64,000 nucleotides of DNA, taken from contig JAFJTR010000021.1 of NCBI GenBank assembly GCA_022559985.1, positions 248,001 to 312,000 on the forward strand, written 5' to 3'. How positions within the stretch are numbered: the first letter of the stretch is position 1; each line of letters begins with the position of its first letter. Positions 54,231-64,000 of this stretch are shown here, piece after piece. The position numbers were made by a program, and so were the translations under genes. The notes below the pieces were generated by a model. It saw only the letters and a program-made list of their open reading frames with translations. It had not been told where the DNA came from and searched no databases. The stretch is from Parastagonospora avenae f. sp. tritici 18332-5 (Eukaryota; Ascomycota; Dothideomycetes; Pleosporales; Phaeosphaeriaceae).

Positions 54231-54766
54231 GCTGTTTTCGTTTCACTTTCAGACAATTGTTTAAAAAGGGAAGATTGCTTCAAGTTCAAGTGTTTGTGAG
54301 GGTCAGAAGAGAGAGCGCATCCTACACCGTGCCGCAAAGCTAAATCGTTTTAGTGCTAGCACCACCACGCAACATGTGGCCCCAAACCGCTGTGGCGCCA
54401 GGCCTCCCATCGGAGAACGAGGATGCAAATCTTGTCGATCGCGCGGAGCTTACGCCAGCCTTGCGAACAAGGTCAAGCATTCCCAAGGCCGCCTCGGAAG
54501 TCTTGTACCCATTCGAGATCTACACGTAGATCCTGCTGAAGCCCGAGACACGATTCCAGGGTTATATTTCTGCCTGCTTCTTTGGTATTAGACACGAGCT
54601 TCACTGTTCAAGACAAGCGTCCAGCGGCTGATGTACTATACGTTGTGACGTCATCACCGGCCCTGCACCTGCCCATCAGAGACCGCAACAATCGAGCGCG
54701 AACTTCGCACGATACAGGAGCCTGGTGAGATTCACATGAATGCTGGCTTTCTAGTTACTTGAACAA
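54231..54766. other. Intergenic between methyltransferase and UstYa-like gene
   Basis: Holds the methyltransferase promoter and the UstYa-like 3' flank. A plus-strand ORF at 54376-54591 shows no features. Confidence 0.45.
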
Positions 54767-55637
54767 CTATCTCAAGCTTCCAACAGGCAGACCGTCGCCT
54801 GCATGGTAATTACCAATATGGCGTGTGCCTGTACCAGGCTCTGCGTCGAAATAATTTGCAGAGCGTTCCTCAGCCCAAGCCCTGAGTCTATCCCAATCAT
54901 GGCACTTCTTCTCTTGGTCATGTCCTGCATCTCTCTTCCCCCAAGTTTTCAGCAAGGTATCGTCGATGTTACACATTATGTATTGCCTCAACGCATCAAA
55001 GCAGTGCCGGTCATGGCTAGCTGACCAATGTCTGGTCTCATTGCGCTCGAGTGCGACATAGTGCTTGCGCAGGTTTGCCTGACAAAGCGGTTAGCTCTAT
55101 TTACTGCATTGCAGAGGAGCAGTCGTACAACACAGTGTATCGCATGATATGCCTCGATTACATATGTCAATTTACCACCAGAGTCTGGTAAAATCACCGT
55201 TTCAGGAAGCTTCTTTGACCGCGCATATTCTGGCTCTATAGCAACAACACCATGGCCAGGCAGGATCGCATCCCAGGCTTCTGAGGCCTCTTCTTCGTCA
55301 CTCGAGATATACTTAGAGTGCTGATATATAGTCCGAGGCTCGGTGCGCTTTAGAGGCATTCCGTCTAAGGAAATCGTTAGAATTTGCTCGCAGTTCGTTC
55401 GCACAATAACTTACGGATAGAGCGGCAAGATTCCTTCTCCGCTTGGCTCAGAAACACAATGGCGATACCCTGCACAGCAATTGTGAGGAGCAGTGCAGTC
55501 TGAAGGAGGCACCATAGGGATTGTCGCGCCCTCGAGGAGCCTATATGGGTCCGGGGCGCATTTTCAAATCGATCATCATCGACATGAGAATCTTCCACTG
55601 GAATATTTCGATACGCAATTTTTTCGGTGCTCATCAT
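54767..55637 (-). CDS. UstYa-like (DUF3328) protein
   Basis: Member of the fungal UstYa family of membrane-anchored oxidases that cyclise or modify ribosomal peptides and other metabolites (ustiloxin, phomopsin and asperipin pathways). Exons are 55637-55415, 55364-55129 and 55078-54767, giving 256 residues. Single membrane segment at about residues 41-64 (LWCLLQTALLLTIAVQGIAI). The two signature HxxHC motifs are intact: HAIHC (about 148-152) and HDRHC (about 175-179), the second followed by FDALRQYIMCNIDDTL. The second intron falls between them. It sits beside a methyltransferase and opposite a small secreted peptide gene. Confidence 0.9.
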
Positions 55638-56282
55638 CTTGTTTGTGGCAAGCGAGAGACTGAGTATGCGACAGGAGGCTCTTACAAAAATCTATCCGCT
55701 TTGTTGCCTCTGAGAAAGGTATGCTGCCTGGTAAGTGCACACGATACACAATCCAACGCTGATTTGCTGGCTAAACGACCAAGTCCCTCACCTAGTTTAC
55801 TTAATTTAGCTCTGCGTAGGCCATGGAACGCCTCGCATCTCATCCACTCAAGACGGCCAAGAGCCCTTGGCCCACAGAAGCTTTCGGTCTCCGAAGCTTA
55901 GCGTGCTTGTCGATCACACCAACCCTACACTTTACGCCACCTGCGTATGCTACATGTATATGTTCCAGCAATGTACAATCGTTACTACATCCGTCGATGA
56001 TACCGACCAGCACCCTACTCATATCGACAAGGAATGGGTAACCCCCGTTTATCTTGCCTTGTCAAGAAGAAGCCGATATATAGCCACCCCTTCTTTCTAA
56101 GTCTGAGTAGTGCTCACACATCGCATACACGAAGCATTGAAAAAGCTATACGTTCCCACCGAACCCCTCCACGATCTATACACGCTACCGCTTAGCTACA
56201 CCCGCCGCAGGTATGCCATCTCCATTCTGTTTCTTACTGCATAACTAACTATGATCTCAAGCGACCGAGACCAACGACAGCC
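55638..56282. promoter_or_regulatory. Divergent region between UstYa-like and secreted peptide genes
   Basis: A 645-base spacer that would carry both promoters. A GATATATAG stretch near 56081 may be TATA-like. A 5' UTR intron at 56211-56261 (GTATGC donor, CTAAC branch, AAG acceptor) precedes the peptide ATG by 21 bases. Confidence 0.45.
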
Positions 56283-56435
56283 ATGTATATCTCAAAAGCC
56301 CTCGCAGTCGTAGCAACTGTCTTCGCTTTCACTACAACGATTGCTGCACTCCCAACACCTGGTGAAAACGCACCAGCGCAGGACTTATGCGTTCTCCGAA
56401 GGGGCGAAGAGGGAACTGCTGAAACGGCGTGTTAA
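56283..56435 (+). CDS. Small secreted peptide precursor (50 aa) with dibasic site
   Basis: A complete 50-codon frame. Residues 1-22 form a clear signal peptide: MYISK, a hydrophobic core ALAVVATVFAFTTTIAA, then LPTPGE. A short acidic/Pro segment follows, then CVLRR at residues 36-40 and GEEGTAETAC to the stop. The RR pair is a possible Kex2-type cleavage site, leaving a ten-residue C-terminal peptide. The two cysteines (36 and 50) could pair in an uncleaved protein. A canonical 5' UTR intron lies just upstream. It could be an effector-like small secreted protein, a processed peptide or, less likely, chance. No homologue is recognised. Confidence 0.55.
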   Translation: MYISKALAVVATVFAFTTTIAALPTPGENAPAQDLCVLRRGEEGTAETAC

Positions 56436-57430
56436 GATGTAATTCAATGCATCTATGTGCGATAATGCCTTTGAACAATCGTTTTGAGACTCTTAGGTTT
56501 GGGCGCCTAGATGAAGAGTGTCATTTTGCAAACAAGAATATACCAGATACCACACCTAGATGGAGTGTATCTCTATTCGAACAAGAATATACCAAATACC
56601 ATCATGTCTCACTTTCAATTGAGCAAAATGCTGTGAAGATGATTATGTCAAACGATCGACCACTAATCATGCTTTCCTTTCGATGAACGGTTGACGTAGA
56701 CCATTGTTTGAACGATAAAGATAAGTGGATATCTGATCTAGCGTCCTGTGCAGCTGGTTTAGTGCTTACACACGATTCCTTCGCCACAACCGCTGCCATT
56801 CCACATGCTGGCACGCCTCACTGCTTCCAAGTTCCAAGATTCGTGGACCATTTTGTGCGGTGCCTCGACGACCCGCGATCGGCGGCCAAGATGACGCAGG
56901 GCCCACTGCTCCAACTATGCATGTTTATATCCGAACTGCATGCCCTAAAATAAGCCGTGTGCATACGACAGTTCTCAAGCCCTTCATGGTCTTAGCAAAA
57001 TTCCAATTCACAAGCGAGGCGGGAGCCTGCATGGATTCGCATCATTATCAGCTCCTTGAACTTGAAAACCAAAAATCTGAAGTCATGCAGGCTTCTCGAT
57101 GTGTATGTCACAAGGAAGCTGCATAGAAGGGACGGATATTGATTATTGCATCACCTGGAGGAGCTAATAGTACTAGTAGGCACCCAGGGCATAGCCGCCG
57201 GTGCTAGAGCTAGAGATCCGGAACGAGCCTTACTTAATATGTACACAATGTGTACCTAGTCGCGACAATCACAGGCTTCGGTCACCGAGTACATGGTACA
57301 TATCCAGCCAATATGGTATTATATATCGACCAGGGTTCAAGATAACTTCTTTGCTATATTGTCTTCAAGCGGGAGCGCCAGACACGACGTGCTTCGTACT
57401 TCATTGTAATTTAGCAATAATTTAGCAAAC
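56436..57430. other. 1-kb intergenic region with a short direct repeat
   Basis: No supported gene. An imperfect direct repeat of about 23 bp (AACAAGAATATACCA core) occurs near 56530 and 56580. The remainder shows short ORFs only. Confidence 0.5.
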
Positions 57431-58643
57431 ATGTCATTAAATCAAGCGGGCACATATGCCTTGAGCACAATCTTGCCAGTGCTAGCGTCTGCTGCTGTGT
57501 TAGCACGGATGCGAGTTCGAATGCTACAAAAAGCAGAGTTTAAGCTTGACGACTGGACAGCATGTGCGGGATTGGTAAGTGTCGATACAGTCGCTTTCCT
57601 AGAGATATTCCAGGCTGACACGTACTTTAGATCGTAATGTGGGCGGTCGCAGGCGTCATCATAGGTGGAACCGCAAGAGGACTCTTCGGCACGCACACAC
57701 TTCAAGATCCCAAAACCGGGGCGGCGAACAGGACGCCAAAAGACTTTGAGAACGTTGAGGTAAGTCTTGCGCTCTATTCTAGCTTTGCGTTGATCGCAAC
57801 GAGACTTACGATGATCAGTACATGCAAATCATCTTGATCATCAGCATCTTCGCCATCGGGCTCATCAAACTCAGCGTGGTGCTTCTCTACCGGCGCATCT
57901 TCTCCATCAGCAGAAGCTTCAACATCTATTCCTACTTCTTGCTCGCGCTCATAACGGCATGGACGATCGCTTTCCTGGGCGCAAACATCTTCCAGTGCGG
58001 TTCTCACCCTGCAGCGGCATGGACGGGTGTGAAGCAACTCCTGCAGTACTGCGACGACACCAGCGGAGCAACAGCCGCGCTCGCTCTGACAGATCTAATC
58101 ATGGATCTGATGATCATTGCAGCACCGATGCCAATCGTGTGGCGCATGCAGATGAGCTTGTCGCAGAAGTTGCAAGTCACGAGTATCTTCGCACTGGGCT
58201 TGTTGTAAGTCCATCCCCCATGGACCACATGCTTGAGAAGAGAGCTAATCGAGAACAGCGCCACTGCCGCAAGTGCTGTCCGAGCATACATCCTACTCAA
58301 CGATTCATACGGCACGACCCTGAGCTTCCGCGACATTCAAGGCGAGAATACTAAGGTTGTGGTGTGGACTTTGGTCGAGATTGTCGCGGGAGAAATCGGC
58401 TGTTGTCTACCGACGCTTCGCCCTATGTTTGCCAACACATCCTTTGGAAGCTTTCTTGGGACTATATTCAGTGTCTTGTCCATCAGTTCGCACTCGAGCC
58501 AGCATTCGAAGCATGATGTCAACGAGAAGCTGACTGTAGTGACGATTGGAGGATCGGGAGCGAGTACGAAAGACTCGACTGGGTCGGTCAAAGATAGCAT
58601 GAGATCCTCGCTGAGTCTAAACGATGTGGGAAATCTCGCTTGA
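57431..58643 (+). CDS. Fungal rhodopsin-like integral membrane protein
   Basis: Seven-helix-type protein of the fungal Rhodopsin domain family (related to CFEM-GPCR C-terminal parts, such as SAT4/Pth11-like proteins). Exons are 57431-57574, 57631-57759, 57819-58204 and 58259-58643, giving 347 residues. Landmarks are KAEFKLDDWTACAGL, the conserved YMQIILIISIFAIGLIKLSV and LLYRRIF, and DLIMDLMIIAAPMPIVW. It has no N-terminal CFEM domain. After TLVEIVAGEIGCCLPTLRP comes a Ser/Thr-rich cytosolic tail of about 80 residues. The Lys of retinal-binding rhodopsins is not evident, so a light role is unlikely. Role unknown. Confidence 0.88.
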
Positions 58644-59229
58644 GATCTTTACCAATTACTCTACATTCGCATCATTGAGCGACAATAGATTTTGTTCTTC
58701 TTATTTGCAATACTGAAACGCGAGCTTGTAAAGCTTCAAGTTATGAGGACTGTCGATTGCAATAAATTTAAGCAGCATGCATGTACTCCTTTCGCACGAG
58801 AAGAGCATTTTCGCTCGCACCATTGGGCATGCTCCCATATCTTCGCATTTGAGCAACGCACACGCATTACCCGAGGACGCCGACGCTGATTGAGTATTTG
58901 CCGTGTGGGACGGCGTGTCGCAGGGGGTGTGGTATGGTGACGAGCACGGAGGTCGCTCAGGAGGGGCTTTTAGCTCCGGGGAAGATGGGGAGTAGGTCAC
59001 AGGGATGGTTACCCATTCTTCAGAGGCGCGATGAAGAGTATGAGGTGAATTTGTATTGAAAGCTTGCTCTTGCGAACACTACCAAATAGTACTGTTCTCG
59101 AGCCTCGCAGACAGAGGAGATAGCAAGCACTACTTGAGGTGAATCGAACCGCTATGATACAAAGTAAAAAAAAGCAAAAGAGGTATTAAACAGTGCATGA
59201 GAATCAAAAACCGCAGATAACAAAAATTA
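58644..59229. other. Intergenic between rhodopsin-like and F-box genes
   Basis: 3' flanks of two convergent genes. No feature is seen. Confidence 0.45.
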
Positions 59230-62200
59230 CTAGAGCATCCTGCCTTTGCCCTTGGCACCAGCTACAAGACTCAACGGTGGGAATTGATCGTCCGCGCTGG
59301 CTTCGGCTTCCTTGCGACTCGCCTCCTCTGCGAGGGACAGCTGCATTGCGAACTCAAGATCGGAAAGCTCACTTTGCTTGCTTGAGCCCGCAACAGCCTT
59401 GCCCTTCGTTGACGGGCTAGACTTTGATCGTGGCGAATATGTTTTCTTGCCTTTGGCGTATTTAATCGGGATGTCGAAGGCAGAAGGTGGCGTTGAACTG
59501 GGCTCGTAATAGACAGGCCCGGGACTATCGTTCAGAGACAGACGGATGGCTTCGGCAATGTCTGCATCTAGCTCATCGTCACCTTTCAAGGTTGGCGAAG
59601 ACGAATGTCCGAGTACACTGGACTCCGGCGTGACAGCCTCGTTGTCCAGAGTAGCTGTGCTTTGACTCGCACGGCGCTTCTTCTCTTCAGCCTCGAGAGC
59701 CTCCTGGGACAACATGGCAGCGTAAGCTAGAGCTTCTTCCTCATCTAAGAGCTCAGTTCCGAAGCGTCCAGCCAGGCGCTCAGCCTGCTTGCGATGCTCG
59801 TGCTTCTCACGATCCAATTCGTACTTCTCGTTAGAGATGTAGTTCTTTAGATTGACCCGACCAGTGCCAGAGAAGCGCTCAGGGGTGTTGTTGCTTCCGC
59901 GTTCCGGTCGTCGAAGCCTGCGCTTGCTGCTCTTGTGCTGATCGGCTGCCGAAGAACTGTAGCTCCAGTAGTGTAGCACGTTGCCAAGAGATACCGCACC
60001 ACGCAGCACAGTCGAATCTGGATCAAGGCAAATGGCGCCGGCAGCGAACATGTTGATCCCGACTCCCTGGATAGAGGCTTGAGCTTGTGCAATCTGCCTT
60101 CGTGCACGCGACTTGAATCGCGAATGCAATGTCCGCACGGGTGACATGCTCGAAGCAAGTGGATCCCAAGCCTGGACGATGCCATCATTGCCACCCACGA
60201 TGAGATGGAGAGCAGACATGGCCAAGCAAGAAATCTCAGGCGACTCTGTGTAAATGATCCTGATGGGCTCGATGGTGTTGGCGAACTCTGAAGAACGAGC
60301 TACTGGAGCACGAATATCCCAAACCAAGACTACACCAGTCTTCGTACCCGCAGCAACGAAGCGTGCCCGCTGCCCAGGTATGTCAGATGGAGAGGCTGGC
60401 TGACTAGCGACAGACATTGGTGAGGCATATGGCGAAGAAGCATTGGAAGGAGTCGAGAATCCAAGCGCTGGATCTTCCGACATTGTGAGAACCGCAAATG
60501 TTGAGATGTCTAGTGTTGTCGCAGTTAGCTGAGTGTTCTTGAAGCCGCCAAGGGTAAGCTTCGAAGAACGCCACTCCTCTACCAAGTTGTCTCGCTCTGG
60601 TGAGCTTGAGACTGACATGTACGACGATCGACGAATGCGCTGAGATATTCCTGCGACATCCGGCGTACCTGTGCAAGAGCCTCCAAACAAAGAGGTGGGT
60701 TGGGTAGACTGAGGTGTTGTGATGCGGGTCGAAGTAGTGGTGCTCTTTTCTTTCTCATTGATTTTGACCCGAGTGAAGCGATTGATCTCGGCGACCTGAC
60801 CTTCATCGAGCCCACATTCGAAGACCACCATAGCTTCGCCTGCATAATTGCCATCGTCACCAGAAAAGTCGACCTCAAGTCGACGACGCATGTCCCAACC
60901 CAAGCATGCTTTTCGGAAGTCTTTTGGTTCTTTGCGGATGTATTGTTGAATCTCCTTGGTCTCTGCCATGGTCTGCTCTTTGCTCAGGCACATACCGTCC
61001 CAGGAAGTCCGGGGCGAGTAACTGCCATCGATCTCAGCATCACTGTAGGGGTCAGGCCGTGCAACACGTCTGCTAGGTTCAACGATGTTCCAGTAGACGC
61101 TCCGACCGGTGAGCCATGCGAGGTATTCGGTATGCTCCTCAACGTCTCCTTTGGCAGTCAAGTTGCGGGTGGGGAAGTTGGTGAGATAGAACAACTCTCC
61201 AAGTGCGTTAAGTACGACAGCCCAGATGCGGTTCTGCGCTTGTCGCTTCAACGAATAGTTCTCGTCCACGGCAATGGCAATGATGGGCACGCCCGGGCTA
61301 AGCACCCAGCGGGCCGTAAGCTCACCGCGCTGTAACCGAGTTGCACGGAGCCCGTCTGTTCCAAGACTACAAGCGGAGACCACACCGGCTGCGGAACCCA
61401 TCATCATGCCAATGACGCCCTCTGACAGCGTAGGTATGGTGTTTGACTTGGCTACCCACACGCTGCAGATGGCACCGCCGTCGACACCAAGCTTAGGAAT
61501 ACCGGCTTCCGGTAATGTGAGCTCGGTGGGCTCCGCGATGAAGCGGCCACGCATTTCCTCAATGCAACGGTAATAGCAAGAGCCCTCCGGGCAACCCTGG
61601 CCGTAAATCATGCCGTATGGTTGGGAAACATCCATGACGTTTGGACGCCCCACGACATGTCCAGAGCCCAGGCCCCATTCAGCAACGCCCGGGAATCGCT
61701 CGGAGAATTGGCCGTAGAAGTTCGGGTCACTCTGCCCCCACGGATCTACTTTGCCACTTGTCGGATCGCTGCTAGTGACCATACCAACATCGTCTGCGCC
61801 GTGGATGAATCGTGGCATGCGTTTATTGAGTCCCGATCCAAAGGTAGCATGGAGATGGTTGATGATGGTGAAGGTTTGCGCATTGTACTCGAGGAAGGGT
61901 GTAGCAGTCTGCATCTGTCCGGCACGTGAGGGCGTTGCAGAGAGCTGCACAGGCTTACCACGAGCCATAGATCTCAGCAACCTGGTGCGCAAGATGTACT
62001 CGCTCCTCCATGAGGCCAACGCCGTGAGCCTCGTGAACCTCCTCTTTTCCGACCGCACCACATCGCCCGTGTTCTCCAAAGCAGCGCGGACTTCGGCGTC
62101 TTCAAGGGCTAGCGGACCGGGGAAGTAGCGGCCAAAAGCAACCTGCCATGCGTGAGGTGTGGTGACCAGGTCGTTGAAGCGGCGCGACACGAGGGACACT

Positions 62201-62704
62201 GCGGCGAGGTCGTTCGGCGAGAGATGGGCAATGGCATGAATCAAGACCTCTGCTTGAAGTTAGCACCTCTCCATTGAATCTCAGACAGACGCTGCACTCA
62301 CCATTCGGCAGCTTCGCGATAGGGGAGCTCTTATCGTCGGGCCTCCTATTGCTCTTGATGACCTCGAACAGGGGCCCTTCGCAAGGCTTCTTAGGCGTCT
62401 TCACACGCGCATTCTCGTATTCGCTGATTCTGTTCCTCGGCGGGGACGTCGATGCATCGTTGCCCTTCAGTCCGAAAGTCTCCACCGCGTTGCCGTCGCT
62501 GCTGGTGGCGCTTGAGTGCGTCGCGTCGCCGTCCTTGCCACCCGACGGCGGCTCAGGCCCTCTCTGCTGCTCACCTGAGTGAGGCCGCAGAGAGTCCTGC
62601 AAGTCATCGTCGCGGGGCTGTCCATGCTGGGAGGTAGGTGGAGGGTGAGGGGCGTTTTCTGGTGTGGGAGCGTGTTGTGATGCTTTTGTAGGCTCGGATT
62701 GCAT
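59230..62704 (-). CDS. F-box protein with WD-like region and two UIMs
   Basis: Exons 62704-62302 and 62249-59230 (52-nt intron, GTGAGT to CAG) give 1140 residues. The N-terminal 125 residues are Pro/Ser-rich. The F-box spans the splice: KLPN-EVLIHAIAHLSPNDL, then AAVSLVSRRFNDLVTTPHAW. A beta-propeller-like middle follows, with GTKTGVVLVWDIRAP and LIVGGNDGIVQAWDPLAS as the clearest WD units and several Gly-rich strands earlier. Near the C-terminus are two ubiquitin-interacting motifs, DADIAEAIRLSLND and DLEFAMQLSLAEEA. This suggests an SCF adaptor that can also bind ubiquitin chains; the substrate is unknown. Using the Met at 62244 as start would cut the F-box in half. Confidence 0.9.
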
Positions 62705-63125
62705 AAAACTTCTGGAGAGACTTTGGGAGTATGCCGTTGACCGAGCTCGAATGCGGTGCTCAGTCTGAATTGATTGTATGCGGACGCTGGGTGAGAGAGT
62801 TGTTCGTGTTACTATTACGGAGGTTGCTTGGAAATGAAGTTTTGGTGATGACTCGGCCTCACAGCTTGGCGGGACGGGACTACTTCGCACGCAAGCGTGA
62901 TGACGATGGCGAACTGCAGGAGCACTACTAAGCGTGGGGCAGGCGCGATTGTCTACTGGTAGGCGCACAGCTTGATGGGCCCACTCCACAAGTTTGCATC
63001 TATCACATGCAGCTTTGCCCAGCACAAACCTTGGACCATCACCAAGAGAAGTCACATGCATTCGTATCATCAAGAGTCAATATGCAAAATTGCATCTACA
63101 GAGAAAGAATACGGCCTGACTGAAA
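62705..63125. other. Intergenic between F-box gene and Asi-like RING gene
   Basis: The open frame extends upstream of the F-box start to 63073, but its translation is not protein-like, so I treat it as promoter and leader. No other feature is seen. Confidence 0.45.
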
Positions 63126-64000
63126 TCATGGCACATAGAGCCGCGAATATGCTACCACATTCGTCCGACAGCAGACACATGCCGTGTAGTTCTTCGATGC
63201 CAAACCCACCCGGCAATCATCACATAGCGACAAACAACCGCAAGGCCAGACAAGAACGGTCCTCGGCGACAGCTGACATACCACGCATTGAGGGCCTTCG
63301 GCACCCATGCCTTCCGCCCCAGTATCCCAGCTGCCTGCGTTGCTCTGGCCTGGTAGTGGCATGGCCGATCGTTTGTTTAGGATGAAGTCCTCGAGGAGCT
63401 GCTCCTCCTCTTCGGGTGACATCTTCACTGTGCCGCTCATCTTGTAGCGGGATGTGGTCAAGATCTTGGCCTCATCGCGTTCGCGCATCTGTCTGTATTG
63501 TGACCGTGTCAAGATCTTGGAACTCTCGAGATGACGTGCTAGCAGCCTAGCCTCCTCGCGGTCTTCGCTCGTCTTTGGGTCAAGCAGGTGTGAGAGCCGC
63601 GCAAGGTCCATCGTGTGATCCGATGATGGTGTAGCTTCCCTGCTACGCTGGTAAGTCTCGCGTGTGGGTGTGCGTTGTCCATCATCCTCGTCCGACCATT
63701 CGCTGTTGTCTGTCTCCGTGGCGAACGAGACAACGCTTGTAGTATCATCATCCTGGGGCGGCATGTAGTCAGTGCTGCTATCAACGTCACCCCACCGGCC
63801 TCCATTGCGCCACCATGAATATAGGTAATCGTCCAACCGTTCCTCAGCGACCTCAGTATCAGGCTCAGCATAGAAACCGCTCTGACGTAACCTCTCTTTG
63901 GCGAATGCCTCGACGTCGAAACTGCTGTCAGGACGGAATCGACTGCGATCATCGAGAGTCAGCCATGACTCGTTTGCAGGTGGCACCATATATGTACCAC
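63126..64000 (-). CDS. Asi-like RING finger protein, 5' partial
   Basis: The C-terminal part of a larger protein whose frame is open to the window edge (codons upstream of the Met at 63989 read GTY), so the start lies outside. The visible 287 residues include an acidic Ser/Thr-rich linker and end in a C-terminal RING: CVVCQLSPRTVLVWPCGCLS, LCDDCRVGLASKNY and CVCCRTNVVAYSRLYVP. The position at the extreme C-terminus and the CGCLSLCDDC spacing resemble Asi1/Asi3 inner-nuclear-membrane ubiquitin ligases, which would carry membrane segments in the missing N-terminal part. Confidence 0.82.
   Translation of the reverse strand, partial: GTYMVPPANESWLTLDDRSRFRPDSSFDVEAFAKERLRQSGFYAEPDTEVAEERLDDYLYSWWRNGGRWGDVDSSTDYMPPQDDDTTSVVSFATETDNSEWSDEDDGQRTPTRETYQRSREATPSSDHTMDLARLSHLLDPKTSEDREEARLLARHLESSKILTRSQYRQMRERDEAKILTTSRYKMSGTVKMSPEEEEQLLEDFILNKRSAMPLPGQSNAGSWDTGAEGMGAEGPQCVVCQLSPRTVLVWPCGCLSLCDDCRVGLASKNYTACVCCRTNVVAYSRLYVP

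Noticed and set aside
54043..54246. 67-codon ORF overlapping the methyltransferase 5' exons
   Set aside because: Explained by reading through the GC-AG intron and the next donor in another frame.
62705..63073. Upstream extension of the F-box protein frame
   Set aside because: Open by chance; His/Arg/Ser-rich without conservation signs. The Met at 62704 fits better.
1..64000. Search for tRNA, rRNA, CRISPR arrays and transposon ends
   Set aside because: No cloverleaf-type B-box with matching A-box, no repeated spacers and no long terminal or inverted repeats were seen by eye. A tRNAscan or RepeatMasker run could still find degenerate copies.

Overview
The window is nuclear DNA of a filamentous ascomycete, most likely a Dothideomycete (the class is an inference). 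The evidence is dense protein genes on both strands, short introns of about 41-90 nt with GTAAGT/GTATGT-like donors and CTAAC-type branch points, and fungal-only families (HET, 2EXR, UstYa/DUF3328, fungal rhodopsin-like membrane protein, AusD-type methyltransferase). I saw no rRNA, tRNA, CRISPR array or intact transposon. Exon joins were worked out by hand from splice signals, reading phase and family conservation.

Region 1 (1-11.3 kb): ERG2 sterol C-8 isomerase converges on PEX12. A PQ-loop membrane protein diverges from PEX12. Then come a hypothetical protein, an AMT/MEP ammonium transporter with GATA-type sites upstream, an alpha/beta hydrolase, and a thioredoxin with an in-frame mitochondrial-type leader.

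Region 2 (11.3-27.1 kb): a large basic low-complexity protein, a 2.8-kb gene-free stretch, kinetochore NUF2, and a secreted M28 aminopeptidase. These are followed by a fungal-specific patch with a doubtful small gene, a repeat-rich Pro/Tyr protein, an RS-rich gene broken by four stop codons, and a RING-H2 protein.

Region 3 (27.7-45.2 kb): a probable eIF4E-binding protein, the ribosome-biogenesis factor URB1, a membrane protein, a 2EXR protein, a secreted acid sphingomyelinase, a HET-domain protein and an MFS transporter, all on the minus strand.

Region 4 (45.7-52.3 kb): a compact housekeeping block. It holds a U1A/U2B''-type snRNP protein with a 13-nt exon, V-ATPase subunit D (VMA8), the splicing factor SYF1, and a small conserved protein.

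Region 5 (52.3-58.7 kb): accessory in character. An AusD-type methyltransferase and a UstYa-like protein are on the minus strand. A 50-residue secreted peptide gene with a dibasic site and a rhodopsin-like membrane protein are on the plus strand. This is the most likely place for an undescribed system (peptide or metabolite modification), but the functional link is inference from proximity.

Region 6 (59.2-64 kb): a 1140-residue F-box, WD-like and double-UIM protein, and the 3' part of an Asi-like RING protein that runs off the window.
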